64,000 bases of DNA from contig NZ_LSKQ01000177.1 of NCBI RefSeq assembly GCF_001557115.1, positions 5,744 to 69,743 of the forward strand. Direction: 5' to 3'. The position numbers were made by a program, and so were the translations under genes. The stretch is from Erythrobacter sp. CCH5-A1. GTDB taxonomy: Bacteria > Pseudomonadota > Alphaproteobacteria > Sphingomonadales > Sphingomonadaceae. Each line of letters opens with the position of its first letter. The stretch's first letter is position 1. This document shows, piece by piece, positions 57,149 to 64,000 of this stretch. The notes under the pieces are model-generated. The model was given only the letters and a program-made list of their open reading frames with translations. It was not told the DNA's origin and made no database searches.

Positions 57149-58193
57149 GCCCGCCGCTCCGCCGCCGCCGACCTTGCGGCTGACGGTCGATACCGCCGCG
57201 CTCGCCGCCAATTGGCGCGCGCTCGATGCGCTGTCGGGCGCGGGGCAGGCGGGCGCGGCGGTGAAGGCCGATGCCTATGGCCTCGGCGTCGATACCTGCG
57301 TGCCTGTGCTGCGCGATGCAGGCTGCCGCAACTTCTTCGTCGCCCATTGGAGCGAGGTGGCAGGCGTCATCGCCCACGTGCCGGGCGATCAGATCGCGGT
57401 GCTCCATGGCGTGCTGACCGAGGCCGATTGTGCCTATGCCCGGTCCACTGGCGCAGTGCCGGTGATCAATTCGCTCGATCAGGCGCGGCTGTGGACCGCG
57501 ACCGGGGGCGGCCGGTGTCACCTGATGGTCGATACCGGCATCAACCGCCTCGGCATCGCGCTCGGCGAAATAGCCGATCCCGCCATCGCGGCGCTCGATA
57601 TTGACATTCTTATGAGCCACCTCGCCAGCGCCGACGAGCGCACGGCGATGAACCGGATGCAGGCCGAACTGCTCGGCGAGGCGGCAGAGACCATCAAGCA
57701 CCGGCGCCTCAGCCTTGCCAACAGCGCCGGGATCGGACTTGGCGAAAGTTTCACTTTCGACCTCACCCGCCCCGGCCTCGCGCTTTACGGCGGCGTGCCG
57801 CGCGATGAATTGGCGGACCACATCCGCCCTGTCGCGCGGGTCGAGGCGCAGATCCTCCAGACCCGCCAGATCGCGCCGGGCGAGGGGGTGGGCTATAATG
57901 CCACCTTCATCGCCGGCACCCACATGCGGGTGGGCACCGTCTCGATCGGCTACGCCGACGGCTTCCTGCGCGCGCGAGGCCCCGGCAACGCGCTGCATCA
58001 CCATGGCCGCGCGCTGCCGATCCTCGGCAAGGTCTCGATGGACATGGTCGTGGTCGATCTTGCCGCCGCGTCCGATCTGGGCGCGGGCGACTGGCTGGAG
58101 GTGCCCTGGAATATCGCCGATGCTGCGCAGCAAAGCGCTCTGTCGGCTTACGAATTGCTGACCGTGATCGGTTCGCGGTTAAGACGGCCTTAG
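57141..58193 (+). CDS. alr: Alanine racemase
   Basis: PLP enzyme producing D-alanine for peptidoglycan. 350 residues. The PLP lysine is in GAAVKADAYGLGVDTCV (Lys42), and NSAGIGLGESFTFDLTRPG and GYNATFIAGTHMRVGTVSIGYADG (catalytic Tyr in the second, residues split here for length) follow as usual. LGKVSMDMVVVDL is the C-terminal active-site block. It starts inside the last codons of the MHS transporter, so both are translated from one transcript. A further alr copy elsewhere cannot be excluded. Confidence 0.95.
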   Translation: MTEPAAPPPPTLRLTVDTAALAANWRALDALSGAGQAGAAVKADAYGLGVDTCVPVLRDAGCRNFFVAHWSEVAGVIAHVPGDQIAVLHGVLTEADCAYARSTGAVPVINSLDQARLWTATGGGRCHLMVDTGINRLGIALGEIADPAIAALDIDILMSHLASADERTAMNRMQAELLGEAAETIKHRRLSLANSAGIGLGESFTFDLTRPGLALYGGVPRDELADHIRPVARVEAQILQTRQIAPGEGVGYNATFIAGTHMRVGTVSIGYADGFLRARGPGNALHHHGRALPILGKVSMDMVVVDLAAASDLGAGDWLEVPWNIADAAQQSALSAYELLTVIGSRLRRP

Positions 58194-58213
58194 CAGCTGC
58201 ACATACATTGTGT

Positions 58214-58222
58214 TGCACTGCA
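58214..58222. promoter_or_regulatory. TGCA-C-TGCA site upstream of phaR
   Basis: TGCACTGCA (58214-58222), within TTGCACTGCAG, lies 60 bp before phaR. PhaR proteins bind TGC-rich palindromes of this kind and repress their own gene. The assignment is from pattern and location. Confidence 0.45.
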
Positions 58223-58281
58223 GCTTGTGCGAATGCTAAGGCTGCCCTATCGAATGATAGGATAATTGGGGTCACGCAACA

Positions 58282-58863
58282 ATGGTCAGGACAAAAGCGG
58301 CGGCATCCGGCGAAGCGGGCGATGCCATCATCATCAAGAAATACGCCAACCGGCGCCTCTACAACACCGCTTCGTCGAGCTACATCACGCTTGAGGATCT
58401 TGCGAAGATGGTGCGCGAGAATGTCGAGTTCCAGGTGCTCGACGCCAAGACCGGGGACGACATCACCCACTCGATCCTCACCCAGATCATCATGGACGAG
58501 GAAGCCAATGGCGGGCAGCAGATGCTCCCGGTGAGCTTCCTGCGGCAACTGATCGGCATGTACGGCAATTCGATGCAGGCGCTGATGCCCTCCTACCTCG
58601 AAGCCAGCATGGCCAATTTCCGCGAGAACCAGGCGAAGATCCGCGAGGCCTTCGAAAAGGGCATCAGCGCGACGCCCTTTGCCGCGATCCACGAAACCAA
58701 CATGGCGATGATGCGCGCGGCGGCCGATGCCTTCATGCCGGGCCTCGGCAAGCCCAAGGACAAGCCGGCCGCCAAGCCCGCCGCCGATACCTCGGGAGAG
58801 ATCGCGGCGCTGCGCGAACAGATGGCAGCGATGCAAAAGAAGCTGGACGACTTAAGCAAATAG
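58282..58863 (+). CDS. phaR: Polyhydroxyalkanoate synthesis repressor PhaR
   Basis: DNA-binding sensor of polyhydroxyalkanoate granules that controls phasin genes. 193 residues. IIKKYANRRLYNTASSSYIT and EFQVLDAKTGDDITHSILTQ are the conserved N-terminal DNA-binding block, followed by QMLPVSFLRQLIGMYGNSMQ. The C-terminal half is helical and amphipathic (LREQMAAMQKKLDDL), suited to granule contact. The TGCA-rich site upstream supports autoregulation. phaC and phasin genes are outside the window. Confidence 0.95.
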   Translation: MVRTKAAASGEAGDAIIIKKYANRRLYNTASSSYITLEDLAKMVRENVEFQVLDAKTGDDITHSILTQIIMDEEANGGQQMLPVSFLRQLIGMYGNSMQALMPSYLEASMANFRENQAKIREAFEKGISATPFAAIHETNMAMMRAAADAFMPGLGKPKDKPAAKPAADTSGEIAALREQMAAMQKKLDDLSK

Positions 58864-58923
58864 CCCGAAGGGCGCCCCGCCAGCGGTAACAGCCGCGCCC
58901 GTTCAAGCAGGAAGCCAAGACCC

Positions 58924-60468
58924 GTGTCCCAGATCCGCCACGCGCTCACCGTCAAGCGCGCAGACGACTTCGCCAAGTGGTATCAGGAGGTGATCTCCGC
59001 CGCCGACCTCGCCGAGGAATCGGGGGTGCGCGGCTGCATGGTGATCAAGCCCTGGGGCTACGGCATCTGGGAACGCATCCAGCGGTTGATGGACGACCGG
59101 ATCAAGGCGGCAGGGGTGCAGAACTGCTACTTTCCGCTGTTCATCCCGCTCGCCAACTTCACCCGCGAGGCCGAGCATGTCGAAGGCTTCGCCAAGGAGA
59201 TGGCGGTCGTCACCCACCACCGCCTGATTTCGGACGGCAAGGGCGGGCTGATCCCCGATCCCGAGGCGAAGCTCGAGGAGCCGCTGGTGGTGCGCCCGAC
59301 TTCGGAGACGATTATCGGCGATGCGATGGCGCGCTGGGTGCAATCGTGGCGCGATCTGCCGCTGCTCACCAACCAGTGGGCGAACGTCGTGCGCTGGGAA
59401 ATGCGCACGCGGATGTTCCTGCGCACCAGCGAATTCCTCTGGCAGGAGGGCCACACCGCACACGAAACGCGCGAGGATGCGCTCACCGAAACGCACCGCG
59501 CGCTCGAGATGTACCGCGCCTGCGCCGAGGATGATCTCGCCCTCCCCGTGATCGCGGGCGAAAAGCCCGAGAACGAGCGTTTCCCCGGCGCGGTGGAGAC
59601 GTGGTCGATCGAGGCGATGATGCAGGACGGCAAGGCGCTTCAGGCGGGCACCTCGCACTATCTCGGCACCAACTTCGCCCATGCGGCCGGCATCCAGTTC
59701 CAGGACCGCGAGGGCACCCAGCAGTTCTGCCACACCACCAGCTGGGGTGTCTCCACGCGCCTCATCGGCGGCGTGATCATGACCCACGGCGATGATGATG
59801 GGCTGCGCGTGCCGCCCGCGATTGCGCCGCAGCAGATCGTCATCATCCCGATGCTGCGCGAGGCTCCCGAGGATGCCGAGCTGATCGCCTATTGCGAAGG
59901 CGTGCGCGCCGCGCTTGCCGCGCAGTCGGCGCTCGGCGAACGCGTGCGCGTGCTGCTCGATACCAAGCCCGGCAAAGCGGCGGCCAAGCGCTGGGACTGG
60001 GTGCGCAAGGGCGCGCCCATCATCATCGAGGTCGGCCCGCGCGACATGGCCGAGGGCAAGATCGCCGTCCTGCGCCGCGACCAGCTCTGGAACGAGGCCA
60101 ACGGCAAGCCCGCCTTCATCTATCCCGCCCACGGCGATTTCGTGGCCGAAGCGGGCGCGGTGCTCGAAGCCATCCAGCGGGGCCTCTACGAGGAAGCCCG
60201 CGCGCGGCGCGATGCCAACATCACGCGCGGCGTGACCGAGTGGCAGGCGGTCGTCGACCATTTCGACAACGGCGGGAAATATCCCGGCTGGGTCGAAGTC
60301 GAGTGGTCCAAGCCGACCGGCGCGGCGCTCGACGCCGTGGTCGAGAAATTGAAGGCGGTGAAGCTCACTATCCGCAACGTGCCGCGCGGCGCGGCGCCTG
60401 CGAGCGGTGCCTGCATCTTCACTGGCGCCCCCGCCGTGGAACGCATTCTGGTGGCGCGGGCCTACTAG
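58924..60468 (+). CDS. proS: Proline--tRNA ligase, archaeal/eukaryotic-like type
   Basis: Class II synthetase charging tRNA-Pro. 514 residues. It begins SQIRHALTVKRADDFAKWYQ and has KPWGYGIWERIQRLMDDRIK, VVRPTSETIIG, RWEMRTRMFLRTSEFLWQEG and GVSTRLIGGVIMTHGDDDGL, which define the type 3 form, not the shorter mitochondrial-like form of many alphaproteobacteria or the longer bacterial form with an editing insertion. The start is GTG 58924, 60 bp after phaR. Whether another proS exists elsewhere cannot be told from here. Confidence 0.95.
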   Translation: MSQIRHALTVKRADDFAKWYQEVISAADLAEESGVRGCMVIKPWGYGIWERIQRLMDDRIKAAGVQNCYFPLFIPLANFTREAEHVEGFAKEMAVVTHHRLISDGKGGLIPDPEAKLEEPLVVRPTSETIIGDAMARWVQSWRDLPLLTNQWANVVRWEMRTRMFLRTSEFLWQEGHTAHETREDALTETHRALEMYRACAEDDLALPVIAGEKPENERFPGAVETWSIEAMMQDGKALQAGTSHYLGTNFAHAAGIQFQDREGTQQFCHTTSWGVSTRLIGGVIMTHGDDDGLRVPPAIAPQQIVIIPMLREAPEDAELIAYCEGVRAALAAQSALGERVRVLLDTKPGKAAAKRWDWVRKGAPIIIEVGPRDMAEGKIAVLRRDQLWNEANGKPAFIYPAHGDFVAEAGAVLEAIQRGLYEEARARRDANITRGVTEWQAVVDHFDNGGKYPGWVEVEWSKPTGAALDAVVEKLKAVKLTIRNVPRGAAPASGACIFTGAPAVERILVARAY

Positions 60469-60505
60469 GCTTGCCTAGCGCGGGGCGGGCGGGCAGACAG
60501 GGCGC

Positions 60506-61885
60506 ATGTTGAAACGCGCTTTCCTGCTCGCTGCCCTCGTGGCCGCCCCGCTCGCCGCCGAACCCCACCCCGCCGACCAGGTCTCCGCCGAAAGGCTGGA
60601 GAAGGACGTGGAAAAGCTCGTCAGCTTCGGCACGCGCCACACCCTCTCCACGCAGACCGATCCCAAACGCGGGATCGGCGCGGTGGTCGACTGGGGGCTG
60701 GAGGAATTCCGCCGCATCGGCGCGAAGTGCGGGGGGTGCCTAGAGGTGCTGCCCGTGGGCGACACCGTCACCGGCCCGCGCGTGCCGACACCGACGCTGG
60801 TGCGCAACGCGGTCGCTATCCAGCGCGGCAGCGAGCGGCCGAACGAGGTCGTGATCGTGCAGGGCCACATCGACAGCCGGGTCACCGACGTGATGGACGC
60901 GACCTCCGACGCCCCCGGCGCCAATGACGACGGCTCCGGCACCGCGCTGGTGATCGAGGCGGCGCGGGTGCTCACCGGGCAGAAATACCCCACGACCATC
61001 ATCTACGCGCTGCTCTCGGGCGAGGAGCAGGGGCTCCACGGCGGCCAGATTCTGGCGAACTGGGCCGAGGCGCAGGGGTTCACGGTGAAGGCCGTGCTCA
61101 ACAACGACATCGTCGGCAATTCCTGCGGCAGCGACGGCTATTGCGAGCCCAAGGTGGTGCGCGTCTTCTCCGAAGGCCCGCGCGCCGACCTCACCGACCG
61201 GCTGCGCGCGGCGCAGACGCGCTTCGGCGGCGAGAACGACACGCCCTCGCGCAACCTCTCGCGCTGGGTGGCGGACCTCGCGGTCAAGCACCCGGACGGC
61301 CTGCAAGTCCGCCAGATCTGGCGCACCGACCGCATGGGGCGGGGCGGGGATCAGGTGCCGTTCCTCCAGAAGGGCTACCCCGCGATCCGCTTTTCCGTCG
61401 GCGTCGAGGATTACGACCACCAGCACCAGGACCTGCGCACCGAAAACGGCGTGTTCTACGGCGACACCATCGAGGAGATGGACTTCGCCTATCTCGCCGG
61501 GGTGACGAAGCTCAACGTGCGCGCCTTGGACGCACTCGCCCGTGCGCCGATGCCTCCCAAGGTGACGGTCGATGCGGCGGTGAAGACCTATACCGAATTG
61601 GCGTGGGAGGAAGCACGTGGCGGCGAAGCATATCGCGTCTTCAGGCGCGCGACCGATGCCCCGCATTGGCCCGATGTCGCCGAAAAGGTCGTGGTCATTC
61701 AGGGCGGCCATGACTTCGAGGAGGACGGCACCCCGGTTCAATGGCGCACGAAAACGCAATACAGGCTCGAAGGCGTGCGAGGTGACGACTGGATTTTTGG
61801 CGTCGCAGCATGTGCGGGCGCCTATTGCTCCCCCGTCTCAAGCGGAGTCCCCGGCGGGGCGTTCGAGCCTGTGGCGAAGGAGTAA
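60506..61885 (+). CDS. Secreted M28-family metallopeptidase
   Basis: A 459-residue zinc peptidase with a signal peptide (about 1-18, MLKRAFLLAALVAAPLAA). The metal ligands are in VQGHIDSRV (His and Asp), GANDDGSGTA (Asp), SGEEQGLHG (catalytic Glu pair) and NNDIVGNSC (Asp); a late His is in DYDHQHQDLRT. This pattern is typical for aminopeptidases of the M28 family. The remaining C-terminal part (about 350-459) resembles a fibronectin-like extension. It is probably periplasmic or secreted. It ends 8 bp before the 94-bp inverted repeat. Confidence 0.92.
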   Translation: MLKRAFLLAALVAAPLAAEPHPADQVSAERLEKDVEKLVSFGTRHTLSTQTDPKRGIGAVVDWGLEEFRRIGAKCGGCLEVLPVGDTVTGPRVPTPTLVRNAVAIQRGSERPNEVVIVQGHIDSRVTDVMDATSDAPGANDDGSGTALVIEAARVLTGQKYPTTIIYALLSGEEQGLHGGQILANWAEAQGFTVKAVLNNDIVGNSCGSDGYCEPKVVRVFSEGPRADLTDRLRAAQTRFGGENDTPSRNLSRWVADLAVKHPDGLQVRQIWRTDRMGRGGDQVPFLQKGYPAIRFSVGVEDYDHQHQDLRTENGVFYGDTIEEMDFAYLAGVTKLNVRALDALARAPMPPKVTVDAAVKTYTELAWEEARGGEAYRVFRRATDAPHWPDVAEKVVVIQGGHDFEEDGTPVQWRTKTQYRLEGVRGDDWIFGVAACAGAYCSPVSSGVPGGAFEPVAKE

Positions 61886-61893
61886 CACCAAAA

Positions 61894-61987
61894 CCCGTTC
61901 GTTCTGAGCTTGTCGAAGCACCGTCCTTCTTCTTGGGCTCAAACAAAAAGTGAAGAGCAGCCCTTCGACAAGCTCAGGGCGAACGGG
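61894..61987. repeat. 94-bp dispersed-type inverted repeat between the M28 gene and rnr
   Basis: The left arm 61894-61918 (CCCGTTCGTTCTGAGCTTGT...) and the right arm 61963-61987 are complementary at all but two of 25 positions. The loop (about 44 bp) is comparatively AT-rich. Its translations read like PELVEG or STSSGRT, strings common in sphingomonad databases as copies of dispersed palindromes. It may also end transcription of the M28 gene; rnr begins 12 bp later. Confidence 0.7.
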
Positions 61988-61999
61988 TAGGGGGTTCCT

Positions 62000-64000
62000 A
62001 TGCCCAAACCTCCCAAGCTCCCCCAAGGGATGCCGAGCGCCCAACAGGTGCTCGACTTCATCCAGTCCTCCGACATTCCCGCGGGCAAGCGCGAGATCGC
62101 CAAGGCCTTCGGCCTCAAGGGGCAGGAGAAGATCAAGCTGAAGGCCCTGCTCAAGGACATGGCCGAGGAAGGGCTGATCGACGGCTCGAAGAGCGCCTTC
62201 CACCGCATGGGCGGGGTGCCCAAGGTGACGACGCTCAGGATCGTCGATGTCGATGACGGCGAACTGATCGCCGAGCCTGACAATTGGGATCCCGAGGCCC
62301 CCGGCAAGCCGCCGCGCCTCGTGGTGCGGGAACCCAAGATGCGCGGGGCCAAGCGTCCGCCTGCCCTCAAGCGCGGCGACCGCATCCTCGCCCGCACCGA
62401 GGAAACCACAAGCGGCTCGTGGATCGCGCATCCGATGAAGAAGCTCCCCGCCCGCACCGAGGGGCTGATGGGCGTCGTCGAGATCGACCGCACGGGCAAG
62501 GCGTGGCTCGCGCCGGTCGACAAGCGCGTGCGCCAGTCCGCGCCCATCTCCGATCTGGGCAGCGCCGAGCAAGGCCAGCTGGTGATCGCCGAACGTGTCG
62601 GCCGCTCCGAGCGCGCAGGCGTGAAGGTGATCGAGGTGGTGGGTGATCCGCTCGCGCCGAAGAGCTTCAGCCTCATCGCCATCGCCAAGCACGGCATCCC
62701 GCACATCTTCCCCGAAGAGGTGCTGGAAGAAGCCCCGCGTGCCGCCAAGCTCAAGCTCTCCGACAAGGCGCGCGAGGACCTGCGGCACCTGCCGATCGTC
62801 GCGATCGACCCTGCCGACGCGCGCGACCATGACGATGCGATCTGGGCCGAGCCCGACGGGCAGGGAGGGTTCAATGCGCTGGTCGCCATCGCCGACGTCT
62901 CGTTCTACGTCCGCCCGGGTTCCGCCCTCGACCGCGAGGCGAGGAAGCGAGGCAATTCGGTCTATTTCCCCGACCGCGTGGTGCCGATGCTGCCCGAGGT
63001 ACTCTCGGCCGACGTCTGCTCGCTGAAAGAGGGCGAGGACCGCGCGGCGATGGCGTGCCATCTGCACATCAACGCCGACGGAAAGGTGTCGAGCTTCCGC
63101 TTCACCCGTGCTTTGGTGCGGATCGCGCACAACATCGCCTACGAGGATGCGCAGGCACAGGTGGACGAGGGGAACCCGCCCGAATACCTCGCCAATCTCT
63201 GGGCCGCGTGGCGCGCACTCGCCGCCGCGCGCGATGCCCGCGATTCGCTCGAACTCGAACTGCCCGAGCGCCGCGTGGTCCTTGACGAGCAAGGCCGCAT
63301 CGCCTCGATCGCCATCCGCGAAAGGCTCGATGCCCACCGCGTGGTCGAGGATTTCATGATCGCGGCCAACGTTGCCGCCGCCAAGGCGCTCGAGGCCAAG
63401 ACCGCCCCCGTGGTCTACCGCATCCACGAGCCACCTTCCCGCGAGAAGCTGATCGCGCTGCGCGATTATCTCGCGACGATGGGCAAGAAGCTCGCGCTGG
63501 GCCAGGTGGTGACGCCCGGCCTGTTCAACCGCATGCTCAAGGACATCTCGGACGAAGCCGAGCGCGCGCTGGTGATGGAGGCGGTGCTGCGCAGCCAGAC
63601 GCAGGCCTATTACGGCCCAGCCAACGCCGGGCATTTCGGGCTTTCGCTCGGCTCCTACGCCCACTTCACCTCGCCGATCCGCCGCTATTCGGACCTTCTG
63701 GTCCACCGCGCGCTGGTCGATGCCTACAAGCTCGAACAGCCCGCCCCGCCGGGGTCGATCCCCGCCACCTCCGGCCTGTCGGACCGCGACCGCGCGAGCC
63801 TCCAACAGGTCAGCGACGCGATCAGCCAGACCGAGCGGCGCGCGATGGAGGCCGAACGCGACACCATCGACCGCTATGTCGCCGCATGGCTCTCGGGCCG
63901 CGTGGGCGAGGTGTTCGACACCCGCATCACCGGGGTGCAAAGCTTCGGCTTCTTCGCCACCATCACCGGCCTCGGCGAGCTTGAGCTTCAGCCGGTCGCC
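62000..64000 (+). CDS. rnr: Ribonuclease R, C-terminus cut by the right edge
   Basis: Processive 3'-5' exoribonuclease that degrades structured RNA. 667 residues are visible. The N-terminal winged-helix region (PSAQQVLDFIQSSDIPAGKR, about 11-30) precedes cold-shock-like domains, then the RNB domain with DPADARDHDDAIWA holding the catalytic aspartates, and YAHFTSPIRRYSDLLVHRAL near the end. An S1 domain has started in GRVGEVFDTRITGVQSFGFF. The ATG at 62000 is the first codon after the inverted repeat; no upstream codon is plausible. Confidence 0.95.
   Translation, partial: MPKPPKLPQGMPSAQQVLDFIQSSDIPAGKREIAKAFGLKGQEKIKLKALLKDMAEEGLIDGSKSAFHRMGGVPKVTTLRIVDVDDGELIAEPDNWDPEAPGKPPRLVVREPKMRGAKRPPALKRGDRILARTEETTSGSWIAHPMKKLPARTEGLMGVVEIDRTGKAWLAPVDKRVRQSAPISDLGSAEQGQLVIAERVGRSERAGVKVIEVVGDPLAPKSFSLIAIAKHGIPHIFPEEVLEEAPRAAKLKLSDKAREDLRHLPIVAIDPADARDHDDAIWAEPDGQGGFNALVAIADVSFYVRPGSALDREARKRGNSVYFPDRVVPMLPEVLSADVCSLKEGEDRAAMACHLHINADGKVSSFRFTRALVRIAHNIAYEDAQAQVDEGNPPEYLANLWAAWRALAAARDARDSLELELPERRVVLDEQGRIASIAIRERLDAHRVVEDFMIAANVAAAKALEAKTAPVVYRIHEPPSREKLIALRDYLATMGKKLALGQVVTPGLFNRMLKDISDEAERALVMEAVLRSQTQAYYGPANAGHFGLSLGSYAHFTSPIRRYSDLLVHRALVDAYKLEQPAPPGSIPATSGLSDRDRASLQQVSDAISQTERRAMEAERDTIDRYVAAWLSGRVGEVFDTRITGVQSFGFFATITGLGELELQPVA

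Overview
The window is GC-rich, densely packed chromosomal DNA from an alphaproteobacterium, most likely Sphingomonadales and probably an Erythrobacteraceae-like lineage. This is judged from protein similarity as I recall it. The clues are PhaR, a type 3 (archaeal-type) ProRS, PCuAC and vgr-related proteins, a DOMON-like protein, separate hrcA-grpE and dnaK-dnaJ loci, and a heat-shock promoter of alphaproteobacterial type upstream of dnaK. No prophage, insertion sequence, CRISPR array, tRNA or rRNA gene was recognised. Most of the window is core genome with small accessory pieces. Both edges cut genes: a TraB/GumN protein on the left and RNase R on the right.

Layout. 1-1.6 kb: TraB/GumN protein, then a leftward operon of a 39-aa membrane peptide, an XRE repressor and a 4-TM protein behind an array of five dyad sites. 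1.7-7.7 kb: glyQ-glyS and ppdK. 7.7-10 kb: a methyltransferase divergent from comF, a 379-bp gap rich in hairpins, then hisI. 10-13.3 kb: a MerR regulator, an acyl-CoA dehydrogenase and a secreted hydrolase. 13.3-18 kb (leftward): a Pro/Glu-rich protein, cysK, an MFS exporter, a PilZ protein and tyrS. 18-22 kb: DOMON-like protein, TspO, a NamZ-family muramidase, a spinster-like MFS and a small membrane protein. 22-31 kb: a CoxE-like VWA protein and its likely MoxR partner separated by three genes, a soluble MCP, an L,D-transpeptidase, a beta-lactamase-fold hydrolase, a hydrolase-OsmC fusion and a GT87 membrane protein.

31-40.8 kb: parE, an LpoA-like lipoprotein divergent from rsmI-yraN-gshB-dedA, xerC, hemW, a CAP-domain protein and rdgB. 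40.8-50.7 kb: rph, hrcA-grpE, a run of small envelope genes, PCuAC, dnaK-dnaJ and a DUF6445 protein. 50.7-64 kb: a patatin-like protein, radA, cvpA, a NifU-like protein, an MHS transporter with a large extra loop, alr, phaR, proS, an M28 peptidase and rnr.

Themes. Genes for translation and RNA processing (glyQS, tyrS, proS, rph, rnr, rsmI), protein folding (hrcA, grpE, dnaK, dnaJ) and peptidoglycan handling (NamZ, L,D-transpeptidase, LpoA-like, alr) are well represented. Gene packing is extreme: many pairs overlap as ATGA, and four convergent pairs overlap by exactly 4 bp at their stop codons. The most unusual items are the 21-bp-phased operator array at 1519-1616, a 71-bp palindromic element inside glyS in frame, and the multi-hairpin gap at 9172-9550. 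I found no large accessory system that I would call a new defence or secretion locus.
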